Translations under genes and position numbers: made by a program
From: JAAYZQ01 sp034428935
Lineage (GTDB): Bacteria > Chloroflexota > Anaerolineae > JAAYZQ01
Direction of reading: 5' to 3'
Assembly: GCA_034428935.1 (NCBI GenBank)
Contig: DAOUHB010000119.1
Span: 1 to 16,054, forward strand
Length of the DNA stretch: 16,054 nt
Part shown: positions 1 through 6,999 of the stretch, piece by piece
Layout of the letters: every line of letters starts with the position of its first letter
Position numbering within the stretch: the first letter of the stretch is position 1
The notes under the pieces: model-generated
Seen by the model: only the letters and a program-made list of their open reading frames with translations
What the model was told of the DNA's origin: nothing
Database searches by the model: none

Positions 1-198
1 GCGAGGGTTGCCCCTACGGGGTGGGGTGCCGCGTGCATGGTAGGGGCAGGGCTTGCCCCTGCCCGGCTTGCCCCTGCCCGGCCCGGGCAACCGCGAGGGT
101 TGCCCCTACGGGGTGGGGTGCCGCATGCATGGTAGGGGCAGGGCTTGCCCCTGCCCGGCTTGCCCCTGCCCGGCCCGGGCAACCGCGAGGGTTGCCCC
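1..198. repeat. 92-bp tandem intergenic repeat, about 2.15 copies
   Basis: Units run 1-92 and 93-184, with a partial third unit at 185-198. The two full units differ at one base only (G33 versus A125). Inside each unit a 15-bp direct repeat (GGCTTGCCCCTGCCC) occurs twice back to back. An inverted pair, TTGCCCCTAC at 8-17 against GTAGGGGCAG at 41-50, could form a hairpin. Open frames cross the repeat but look like low-complexity G/C-rich translation, so I call it non-coding. It resembles dispersed G/C-rich intergenic elements I associate with Chloroflexota, which is an impression and not a search result. The array touches the left edge and may continue beyond it. Confidence 0.9.
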
Positions 199-248
199 AA
201 CAGGATGACAGGTCAACATTGCGAAAAAAGCCACAAGCAGCCCTGTGT

Positions 249-277
249 TTGACAGGTTTCGTTGCCTCTGCTATAAT
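249..277 (+). promoter_or_regulatory. Consensus extended -10 sigma70 promoter
   Basis: A perfect -35 box TTGACA (249-254) and a perfect -10 box TATAAT (272-277) are separated by exactly 17 bp. A TG at 269-270 gives an extended -10. Transcription would start near 284, leaving a leader of about 22 nt before the ATG at 306, with the ribosome binding site GAGAGGGG inside it. It is the only clear promoter I see in the window. The position rules out the long upstream extension of the reading frame, because that extension lies upstream of the transcription start. Confidence 0.85.
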
Positions 278-305
278 CGAAAACGAAAAGCGGAGAGGGG
301 CAACG

Positions 306-1148
306 ATGTCCTACGACCTGGATGCGGTGGATCGCCAGATTATTAGCATACTGCAACAGGATGGGCGGACGGCGAACGTAGAGATCGCCCGGCGAGTGGG
401 AATCTCCGAGGCAACCGTCCGCAAACGCCTGGAGCGACTGATAGCGGATTGTACAATCCGCATTACGGCGGTTCCCAATGCCACCAGGGTCGGCCTGGCT
501 ACCGTTACCTTTATCACCCTCCACGTAGACCTCTCCTACCTCGACCGGATTGCCGAGCAGTTGGCCAGGGCACCGGAGGTGCGCTCTCTCTATTACACAA
601 CAGGTGAAAGCGATTTGATGATCGAAGCCTGGTTCCGTTCCAGCGAAGATCTCTTGCGCTTTCTGACCCACGAGATCGCCTCCATCCCGGGCATCAAGCA
701 GGCGGCGACGTCCCACGTGTTGCGCACCCTCAAGGACAGCAGTACATGGGTCCTGCCCTCCGAGTCTCCTCCCTGCGTCCTGGTGGTGGACGACGATCCG
801 GACTTTTGCGAGGTGGTGCGCATTGCCCTGACCGCCGAGGGCTACCAGGTGGTTGCGGCCAACAACGGCAATGAGGCCCTGGCCGCCATGCGGGTCGCCA
901 AGCCGGACCTGGTGATCCTGGACATCATGATGCAGGGTATTCTGGATGGGCTGCGGACGAGCAAGGCCATGAAGGCCGACGGTGACCTGCGATCCGTACC
1001 CATCCTGATGGTGTCGTCCATAAACCAGTCGGCCTTTGCGGATCTGTTGCCACAGGCGCGAAACCTGTCGGCGGACAATTTTCTGGTCAAGCCGGTAGAG
1101 ATCGATCAGTTGCTGGCCGAGGTCGGACGCCTCGTCCATTCGCGATGA
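306..1148 (+). CDS. Lrp/AsnC-family regulator fused to a C-terminal response-regulator receiver domain
   Basis: The protein has 280 residues. Residues 1-50 form an AsnC-type winged helix-turn-helix (LDAVDRQIISILQQDGR, then ISEATVRKRLERL). Residues about 60-145 look like the AsnC/RAM ligand-sensing and oligomerisation domain. Residues about 157-280 are a REC domain with acidic D162-D164, phosphoacceptor D206, the S237/S238 position and K262. Lrp regulators normally end after the RAM domain at about 150-160 residues, so the REC is an added module. The ATG at 306 is chosen for its Shine-Dalgarno sequence, for the start of homology and for the promoter position; the frame is open upstream to position 21 but runs through repeat DNA. 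It probably controls the downstream hdr/fdh genes, which is inference from its position. The kinase partner could be one of those at the right of the window. Confidence 0.9.
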   Translation: MSYDLDAVDRQIISILQQDGRTANVEIARRVGISEATVRKRLERLIADCTIRITAVPNATRVGLATVTFITLHVDLSYLDRIAEQLARAPEVRSLYYTTGESDLMIEAWFRSSEDLLRFLTHEIASIPGIKQAATSHVLRTLKDSSTWVLPSESPPCVLVVDDDPDFCEVVRIALTAEGYQVVAANNGNEALAAMRVAKPDLVILDIMMQGILDGLRTSKAMKADGDLRSVPILMVSSINQSAFADLLPQARNLSADNFLVKPVEIDQLLAEVGRLVHSR

Positions 1149-1182
1149 CTGGCTTGGTGCGTAGCTGCATTTCCTGGAGCCC

Positions 1183-1200
1183 GGGCAGAGAGATCTGCCC
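1183..1200 (+). promoter_or_regulatory. Small hairpin with GAGA tetraloop upstream of the membrane-subunit gene
   Basis: A perfect 7-bp stem GGGCAGA/TCTGCCC encloses the GNRA-type loop GAGA (1190-1193). It lies in the 76-bp gap between the regulator and the cytochrome b gene, 10 nt before the AAAGGAG ribosome binding site. No T tract follows, so it would be at best a weak terminator. A transcript-stability or processing hairpin is equally possible. Confidence 0.5.
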
Positions 1201-1224
1201 CAATACCGACAAAGGAGACGGTTC

Positions 1225-2193
1225 ATGGAGCACGATTTAAGACTGACGATCTTCTGGATCGTCCATCTGCTGATGCTCGGCCTCTTTGGAGTCGAGATGC
1301 TCTTTGTCATCTCGGTCTGGTACAAGGCCAGGGTGCCCGGGGTCCCCGCCACTGCCTCCCGCTGGCGCAAGCTGTGGGCCACCGTCGTTTTTGCCATCCG
1401 CCTGATCTTTAGCCGGCGCATCTGGACGCTGCTCAAGGCGCTGGTGGTCGACGGCATGGTTCACCGCCGCTTGTTCCGCACCAGCACACGGCGTTGGGCA
1501 GTGCACATCTCGGTCTTTGGCTCCTGGCTTCTCCTGGGTGTCCTCTCGACCATCACCGGCGTGGTGGTCGAGTTCCTGCCCCTCTTTGGCATGAGCCCCG
1601 AGCAGGCCGCGTCGCTGCCGCTCATTGGCCACATGTTCCACGCCGACGTCTGGTGGGTGGCCCTCGTCAACGAGCTCCTGGGCCTGATCGTTCTGGCCGG
1701 CATGTTGTTCGTCATCTATCGCCGCTTTATCGCCAAGGACCCGCTCGTGAAGGGCATTCCCGCCGACAACTTTATGATCATCTTGTTGGCCATCGTCGCC
1801 TTCAGTGGCTTCCCGGCCGAGACCTTTCGCCTGCTGGCCGACTATACGACGGCGGCCGGCGTCTTCCAACCCGATCCCACCATGCTGTCGCCCGAGAAGC
1901 TGCCGCCGGTTCTTCACGCGGTCTGGGGGCCGGAATGGGGCTTTCTCGGCTTTTTGTCGGCCAGGATTCTGGGTGGCCTCGGCCTGAGCGCGAGCGTGTG
2001 GGCCGTGTTCCACAACGTCTTTTTCTGGCTGCACTTTGTCATCGTCACCGCGCTGCTCTACTACCTGCCCTTCAGCCGGTTCTTCCACGTCATCATGAGC
2101 CCGGTGATTGTCGCCTACAACAGCCTGCGAGAACGCGAGATGCATGGGATCCACACCGGTGCGGAGCGCGAGGCTCCTCAGACGGCCCTGTGA
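1225..2193 (+). CDS. NarI/HdrE/DsrM-like membrane cytochrome b subunit
   Basis: The 322-residue protein is a polytopic membrane protein. Hydrophobic segments lie at about residues 9-32, 92-118, 143-165, 182-197 and 258-283. Histidines in or near them (H14, H94, H136/H139, H263, H270) could ligate b-type haem, as in the gamma subunits of nitrate reductase and in HdrE and DsrM. A strong AAAGGAG ribosome binding site (1211-1217) fixes the ATG. The gene directly downstream encodes an HdrD/DsrK-like iron-sulfur protein, as in the HdrED and DsrMK pairs. The expected role is electron transfer between membrane quinone and a cytoplasmic Hdr-type catalytic subunit. The exact subfamily and direction of electron flow cannot be told from the sequence. 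Confidence 0.8.
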   Translation: MEHDLRLTIFWIVHLLMLGLFGVEMLFVISVWYKARVPGVPATASRWRKLWATVVFAIRLIFSRRIWTLLKALVVDGMVHRRLFRTSTRRWAVHISVFGSWLLLGVLSTITGVVVEFLPLFGMSPEQAASLPLIGHMFHADVWWVALVNELLGLIVLAGMLFVIYRRFIAKDPLVKGIPADNFMIILLAIVAFSGFPAETFRLLADYTTAAGVFQPDPTMLSPEKLPPVLHAVWGPEWGFLGFLSARILGGLGLSASVWAVFHNVFFWLHFVIVTALLYYLPFSRFFHVIMSPVIVAYNSLREREMHGIHTGAEREAPQTAL

Positions 2194-2206
2194 GGAGGGG
2201 GCAGCC

Positions 2207-3430
2207 ATGAGCAAAAAAGTTGACCTATCGCACTATACCTTGCGCCAGCTTCTGGAGATGGAAGCCTGCACCCGCTGCGGCGAATGCGTCGCTGCCTGCC
2301 CCACCTACGCCGAGTCGGACGAGAACGCCGAGATCCATCCCCAGCGCAAGATCGCCCGGGCGAAGGATTTCTGGAAGGCCGATCACCTGGGCTTTCTCGC
2401 CCGGCTGTTCGGCATCAAGCCGGCGACGGACGGGGATCAGGAGGCCCACAGCGACGGCGTCTATCGCTGCACGCTGTGCGGGCGGTGCCACGTCGTCTGC
2501 CCCGTCCAGATCGACACCCGCTCCCTGTGGATCTCGATGCGGGAACAGCTCGTCGATTGGGATCTCTATCCGGAGGTTTTCGATGGCCTGCGCGACCGGG
2601 TGACCACCCAGTACAACATCTCGGGCGACGACAACGCGAACCGCCTGGTGTGGACGCAGAACATGGATCACGTCCCCGAGGGGTTGGAAGCCAAGGAGGG
2701 CGCCGAAACTGTATATTTCATGGGCTGTGTGGGGGCCATGTATCCCCGCGCCTATGGGATTCCCCAGAGCTTTGCCCAGATCCTGGAGCGCGCCGGAGAG
2801 GATTTCACAACCCTGGGCAGCGGCGAGTGGTGCTGCGGCTTTCCGTTGCAGATCGCGGGTATGGGCAAGGACGCCTACGACCTGGCCCGGCACAATGTCG
2901 AGGCGGTGCGGGCCATCGGCGCCCGTCGCCTGGTGGCCACCTGCCCCTCCTGCTACCACACCTGGGCGCACGAGTACCCGCGCATGCTGGACGAGCCGTT
3001 GGGCTTTGAGGTGTATCACAGCGTGGAGCTCCTGGACGAGCTGATCGCCGAGGGCAAGATCAAGCTCCACGGCTTCTCTCAGCCGATCACCTATCACGAT
3101 CCCTGCGACCTGGGGCGCACCAGTGGCATCTTTGACGCTCCCCGGCGGGTCATCAACGCCATCCCGGGCATCCAGTTCACCGAGATGGAGGATCATGGCG
3201 AGCTTTCCCTGTGCTGCGGTGGCGGCGGCGACGTGGAGATGGCCGATGCCAGTGTTACGGCCGCCGTCAGCAAGCGCCGCATCGAGCAGGCGCAGGCCAC
3301 GGGAGCCCGGGTGGTCGTTTCGGCCTGCCAGCAGTGCAACCGCACGCTGGCCGAAGCGGCGCGCAAGAACAAGATCCGAATGCGAGCCATGGACATCACC
3401 GAGGTGGTGTGGCAGGCGATGCAGGAATAG
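2207..3430 (+). CDS. HdrD/DsrK-like iron-sulfur protein (HdrC-HdrB fusion with two CCG domains)
   Basis: The protein has 407 residues. Two ferredoxin-type [4Fe-4S] motifs come first (C21, C24, C27, C31 and C88, C91, C94, C98). Two CCG domains follow with complete non-cubane cluster signatures: C174, C209-C210, C246, C249, and C300, C336-C337, C374, C377. The spacings CX34CCX35CXXC and CX35CCX36CXXC fit the HdrB signature, so a catalytic disulfide-reducing site is likely. The stretch between the ferredoxin motifs is long, as in HdrD/DsrK rather than HdrC. The upstream membrane subunit ends 13 bp before it, which supports a membrane-bound HdrED-type pair. The ATG at 2207 follows GAGGAGGGG; an in-frame ATG at 2108 lies inside the previous gene and is rejected. 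It is a paralogue of the protein at 7000-8271. Confidence 0.9.
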   Translation: MSKKVDLSHYTLRQLLEMEACTRCGECVAACPTYAESDENAEIHPQRKIARAKDFWKADHLGFLARLFGIKPATDGDQEAHSDGVYRCTLCGRCHVVCPVQIDTRSLWISMREQLVDWDLYPEVFDGLRDRVTTQYNISGDDNANRLVWTQNMDHVPEGLEAKEGAETVYFMGCVGAMYPRAYGIPQSFAQILERAGEDFTTLGSGEWCCGFPLQIAGMGKDAYDLARHNVEAVRAIGARRLVATCPSCYHTWAHEYPRMLDEPLGFEVYHSVELLDELIAEGKIKLHGFSQPITYHDPCDLGRTSGIFDAPRRVINAIPGIQFTEMEDHGELSLCCGGGGDVEMADASVTAAVSKRRIEQAQATGARVVVSACQQCNRTLAEAARKNKIRMRAMDITEVVWQAMQE

Positions 3431-3467
3431 TCGGTTTGGATTCAAACACAGAAAGGAGTCCTAGGAA

Positions 3468-3884
3468 ATGAAGATCGATCAGTACGAGTTTCCCGACGAC
3501 CTGTTGTACGACAAGGAGCACAACTGGGCCCGTATCGAGGGCGACACGGCAACCATCGGCCTGACGGCCTTTGGCCAGGACCTGGCCGGCGAGATCGTCT
3601 ATGCCGAGGTGCCGCGCGTCGGCCGCGACCTCGTCCAGGGCGAGCCGTTCATGTCGCTGGAGTCGGGCAAGTGGGTCGGCCGCATCAAGGCCATCGTCAG
3701 CGGCAAGATCACCGAGGCCAACGAAGAGATCGAGTGGGAAAGCGCGATCATCAACGAGGACCCCTACGGCGGCGGTTGGTTTGCCAAGGTCCAGTTGTCG
3801 GGTGAGCCTCAGGGGCTGTACAAGGCGAGCGATGCGGAGTTTGCCGATTTCATCGCCGCCGAGCGCACCAAGTACGGCAAGTAG
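3468..3884 (+). CDS. GcvH-like lipoyl carrier protein (LbpA-type)
   Basis: The 138-residue protein has the H-protein fold signature: an N-terminal strand region with KEHNWARIEGDTATIGLT, a lipoyl site in SLESGKWVG with the modifiable K68, and the NEDPYGGGW signature at 96-104. The lipoyl motif differs from the usual ESVKAVS of glycine-cleavage H proteins. No genes for the P or T proteins of glycine cleavage are nearby. The gene sits between an HdrD-like gene and a lipoate ligase gene. By analogy with the lipoate-binding proteins (LbpA) that work with sulfur-oxidising sHdr complexes, I infer a disulfide/dithiol carrier for the Hdr proteins of this locus. It has the strong ribosome binding site AAAGGAG 9 nt before the ATG. 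Ordinary glycine cleavage remains possible if partners lie elsewhere. Confidence 0.88.
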   Translation: MKIDQYEFPDDLLYDKEHNWARIEGDTATIGLTAFGQDLAGEIVYAEVPRVGRDLVQGEPFMSLESGKWVGRIKAIVSGKITEANEEIEWESAIINEDPYGGGWFAKVQLSGEPQGLYKASDAEFADFIAAERTKYGK

Positions 3885-3911
3885 GCGACGGTATCCCATG
3901 GAGAGCGTCGG

Positions 3912-4949
3912 GTGAAGCTGTATCGTCTGGGCACCGTTGGCTGGCAAGATTCGCAGCTCCTGTACCACGCCCTGCCGCGGCTGGGGCGAGAGGGACTCAT
4001 CCTCCTCTCGCCCGGCTCGCCCTACGTCTGCACCGGCTACTTCCAGGACGTCGAGCAGGAAGTAGAAGTCGAGCTGTGCCGGCAGTCGGGCATTCCCATC
4101 TTTCGTCGAGAGGTGGGCGGCGGCGCGGTGTACCTGGACGGCGAGCAGCTCTTCTACCAGTTGATCCTGCACCGGGACAACCCGATGGTGCCCGCCGGCT
4201 GGGAGGCCTTCTACCGGCGCTTCTTGCAGGCGCCCATCGAGGCCTACCGGGCGCTGGGGATCCCGGCCGAGTATAGGCCGGTGAACGACATCCTGGCCGG
4301 CACGCGCAAGATCTCGGGCAACGGCGCGGGGGAGATCGGCGACTACTATGTGCTGGTCGGCAATCTCATCGCCGACTTTGACTATCAGATGATGGCCCGC
4401 GTTCTGCGGGTGCCCGACGAAAAGTTCAGGGACAAGGTGTATCACACCTTGCAGGACAACCTGTCCACGGTCAAGCGCGAGGTGGGATCTCTGCCGCCTC
4501 GGGAAGAGCTGTGGGATCTCCTGGCGGCCCAATTCCAGGCAATCCTGGGGCCGCTGCCCGTGGAGACCGTCGTGGACGCCGAATGGCGGGCCCAGGTCGA
4601 CACGCTGGCGGCGACCTTGCTCAGCGACGAGTGGACCTTTCGGAAGAACCGGCAGAGGCAGAGCCGCGCCGTGACAATTCGCTCGGGGGTGCAGGTGCGC
4701 CACAAGATGCACAAAGCGCCGGGCGGGTTGATCCGGGCCACGGTCGAGGTGCAGGATGGCGTCCTGGCCGCCGTGGCGCTCTCGGGTGATTTCTTCTTTT
4801 ATCCCGCAGAACGGTTGTCTGATCTGGAATCGGCCCTGGTGGGAACGCGCCTGGACGAGGCCGAAGCGGCAATCGGGCGCTTTTACGAGCAGCATGCCAT
4901 CGAGAGTCCCGGGGTCGTGCCGGCTGACCTGGCCCGGGTGTTGGCCTAG
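3912..4949 (+). CDS. lplA: Lipoate-protein ligase A family protein
   Basis: The protein has 345 residues and a GTG start. The BPL/LplA/LipB catalytic fold shows RREVGGGAVYLD (65-76), the lipoate/ATP-binding glycine motif, and the catalytic lysine region NDILAGTRKISGNG with K133. Residues about 250-345 form the C-terminal LplA accessory domain (KMHKAPGGLIRATVEV onward), so both the catalytic and accessory parts are on one chain. It would activate lipoate with ATP and attach it to a lysine, most likely K68 of the carrier encoded 27 bp upstream. The pairing recalls the dedicated lipoylation enzymes that accompany LbpA genes in sHdr loci. Octanoyl transfer is an alternative activity in this family. 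Confidence 0.88.
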   Translation: MKLYRLGTVGWQDSQLLYHALPRLGREGLILLSPGSPYVCTGYFQDVEQEVEVELCRQSGIPIFRREVGGGAVYLDGEQLFYQLILHRDNPMVPAGWEAFYRRFLQAPIEAYRALGIPAEYRPVNDILAGTRKISGNGAGEIGDYYVLVGNLIADFDYQMMARVLRVPDEKFRDKVYHTLQDNLSTVKREVGSLPPREELWDLLAAQFQAILGPLPVETVVDAEWRAQVDTLAATLLSDEWTFRKNRQRQSRAVTIRSGVQVRHKMHKAPGGLIRATVEVQDGVLAAVALSGDFFFYPAERLSDLESALVGTRLDEAEAAIGRFYEQHAIESPGVVPADLARVLA

Positions 4950-4995
4950 CAATCGACAATGATGCGCAACTGCTCGACGACGAGACGGAGTGGAC

Positions 4996-5370
4996 ATGGC
5001 CAAGATCCTGGTAGTAGATGACGATCCTGACTTTGTGCTCAACAGCCGCAACATCCTGGAGGCGGAAGGGTACCAGGTCATAGAGGCCTACAATGGCAGC
5101 CAGGCCCTGCCCCTCATGAGGCGCGAGCGGCCCGACCTGATCCTGCTGGACGTCATGATGTCGACGACGCTGGAAGGGCTGGAAGTGTGCCGCGAGGTGC
5201 GGTCCGATCCGGATCTGCAGGATGTGCCCATCATCATGATCTCGTCCATCGCCAGCAGCGAGTACGCGAGCGAGTTTCCGGAGGACGAGCTCATTCCCAT
5301 CGATACCTGGATGCCCAAGCCGGTCGATCCGGCTGCGCTCCTGAGGGCTATCAGGCGGTTTGTCGCGTGA
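4996..5370 (+). CDS. Stand-alone response-regulator receiver protein
   Basis: The 124-residue protein is a single REC domain: acidic D8-D10, phosphoacceptor D52, S83/S84 and K108, with no output domain. The ATG at 4996 is preferred over a GTG at 4990 because GGAG (4987-4990) lies 5 nt before it. The loop after D52 (VMMSTTLEG) is one residue longer than usual and lacks the common proline. The same loop style and the motif LVVDDDPDF occur in the REC domains fused to the Lrp regulator and to the formate channel, so the three look like recent paralogues. It may shuttle phosphate between kinases and the fused REC domains; this is inference. Confidence 0.9.
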   Translation: MAKILVVDDDPDFVLNSRNILEAEGYQVIEAYNGSQALPLMRRERPDLILLDVMMSTTLEGLEVCREVRSDPDLQDVPIIMISSIASSEYASEFPEDELIPIDTWMPKPVDPAALLRAIRRFVA

Positions 5371-5526
5371 TCCGGATGCCTTGCACGGCCAAACCGGGTG
5401 TGTGCGTTGGAGGCGCAGTGTCTATCGAAGCAGATGTTAAACGCAGACAAGACGACGACGGTCCTAGGATCCATTGCATTCCAGCCAGGAGTGAGGGCCT
5501 GGCGATGAAAACAAAAGGAGACAAAA

Positions 5527-6843
5527 ATGGCTACCGAAATTCAAATTGATGCCCTTCCGCCAGTGAAAATGGCCGCCAAGATGGAAGACGTTGGCGTGGC
5601 CAAGGCCAAGCTCAAGGCAGACACGATGTTTGTCCTGGCCATCCTGGCCGGCGCCTTTATCGGCACAGGCGCCATCTTTGCCACCGTGGTCAGCACGGGC
5701 CTGGCGGCCGCGGGCATGGGCTATGGCCTGGTACGGCTCTTTACCGGCCTCGTCTTTTGCCTCGGCCTCATCGCCGTCGTGGTTGCCGGCGCCGAGCTGT
5801 TCACCGGCAACAACCTGATCATCATGGCCTTTGCCAACAAGAAGGTCAGCACCCTCCAGTTGCTGAGAAACTGGGGCATTGTCTACGCGGGCAACCTTGT
5901 CGGCTCGATCTTGACGGCCCTGGTGATGTTCTTCAGCGCGCAGTATGCATTCTCCGGCGGCTCCCTGGGCGTCAACGCCATGGCCATCGCCAATGCCAAG
6001 ACCGGGCTGGGCTTTATCCCGGCCGTGTTCCTGGGCATCATGTGCAACGCCCTGGTCTGCCTGGCGGTCTGGATGGCCGCCGGGGCGCGGTCGACGACGG
6101 ACAAGATCCTGGCCATCGTCTTTCCCATCACCGCCTTTGTGGCCGCGGGGTTCGAGCACTCGGTCGCCAACATGTACTTTATTCCCATCGGCCTGTTCAT
6201 CAAGCAGTGGGCGCCCGAGAGCTTCTGGCAGCTTCCGGCCCTGGCCGGCGCGGCCACGCCCATCACGCAGGCGACCTATGCCAACCTGACCTGGGGCGCG
6301 TTCTTTTTCAAGAACCTGCTGCCGGTCACCATCGGCAACATCATCGGCGGCGCCGGCTTTGTCGGCCTGGTCTACTGGTATGCCTACCTGCGGCCCCAGC
6401 GGGTGGCCGAGGTGCCCAAGGCCAAGCCGGTCAGCATCCTGGTGGTGGACGACGACCCCGACTTTGTGCAGGTCACCAGCACCATCCTGACCCAGGAGGG
6501 CTACAAGGTGTCGTCGGCGGCCAACGGTACGATGGCGCTGCAGGCCATGAAGGCCAACAAGCCCGACCTGGTCCTGCTCGACGTCATGATGGCCACACCT
6601 CTGGAAGGCGTCGGGGTTGCCAAGAGCATGGCTGCCGATCCGGCCCTGAAGGGGATCCCGGTGATCATGGTTTCCAGCATCGACAGCACGCAGTATGCGG
6701 ATTCGCTGCCCGACGATCTGCACCTCCCCATCGATGCCTGGATCAGCAAGCCTGCCAAGCCGGACCACCTGTTGAACACCGTCCGGCGGTTTATCTCGGT
6801 CAAGGGCGAGGCTGGCGACAAGGTTGCGGCCCGCCCGGCCTAG
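5527..6843 (+). CDS. focA: Formate/nitrite transporter (FNT/FocA) family channel fused to a C-terminal receiver domain
   Basis: The protein has 438 residues. Residues about 28-288 form a six-helix FNT channel with both family signatures, AGAELFTGNN (87-96) and GFEHSVANM (208-216), including the central pore histidine H211 and a threonine at 93. Residues about 302-425 form a complete REC domain (D308-D310, phosphoacceptor D352, S383/S384, K408) reached through a short linker. FNT channels normally end soon after helix six at about 270-290 residues, so the REC is a clear addition. The strong AAAGGAG site and ATG at 5527 are unambiguous. With formate dehydrogenase genes in the next group, formate is the likely substrate; nitrite or hydrosulfide cannot be excluded. 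The REC could gate the channel in response to phosphorylation. Confidence 0.92.
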   Translation: MATEIQIDALPPVKMAAKMEDVGVAKAKLKADTMFVLAILAGAFIGTGAIFATVVSTGLAAAGMGYGLVRLFTGLVFCLGLIAVVVAGAELFTGNNLIIMAFANKKVSTLQLLRNWGIVYAGNLVGSILTALVMFFSAQYAFSGGSLGVNAMAIANAKTGLGFIPAVFLGIMCNALVCLAVWMAAGARSTTDKILAIVFPITAFVAAGFEHSVANMYFIPIGLFIKQWAPESFWQLPALAGAATPITQATYANLTWGAFFFKNLLPVTIGNIIGGAGFVGLVYWYAYLRPQRVAEVPKAKPVSILVVDDDPDFVQVTSTILTQEGYKVSSAANGTMALQAMKANKPDLVLLDVMMATPLEGVGVAKSMAADPALKGIPVIMVSSIDSTQYADSLPDDLHLPIDAWISKPAKPDHLLNTVRRFISVKGEAGDKVAARPA

Positions 6844-6858
6844 ACCTATGGCATTCGA

Positions 6859-6891
6859 GGAGTGGCACCCGCGAAGGCCGGGTGCCACTCC
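6859..6891 (+). terminator. Strong hairpin after the channel gene (probable terminator)
   Basis: A perfect 13-bp stem GGAGTGGCACCCG/CGGGTGCCACTCC encloses a 7-nt loop (6872-6878) 15 bp after the stop codon of the channel gene. No T tract follows, only CTCTCACC, so it is either a T-less terminator or a stability element. It marks a boundary between the left and right gene groups. Confidence 0.6.
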
Positions 6892-6999
6892 CTCTCACCT
6901 TCGATCTGGGCTGATCGCGGCGAGACCCGATGGGGGCCTGACCGGGCGAATGGCTTTCCGGTTGTGCAGGCCCCTTTGGCTGTCTAGAAAGGGAGAACT

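Noticed and set aside
21..305. N-terminal extension of the Lrp-REC frame back to position 21
   Set aside because: It runs through the tandem repeat and upstream of the consensus promoter; the translation is Cys/Pro/Ala-rich with no family resemblance.
3396..5081. Long minus-strand open frame of 561 codons
   Set aside because: It lies opposite well-supported carrier and ligase genes and its translation has no recognisable domain; long antisense frames are expected at high GC.
5371..5526. Search for an operator, small gene or riboswitch in the 156-bp gap before the channel gene
   Set aside because: I found no convincing promoter, hairpin or coding frame, only a short TCCTAGGA palindrome (5462-5469) that also occurs near 3459.
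6962..6990. Possible promoter TTGTGC-17-TAGAAA before the HdrCB gene
   Set aside because: Both boxes are poor matches and the implied transcript start would fall on or past the ribosome binding site.
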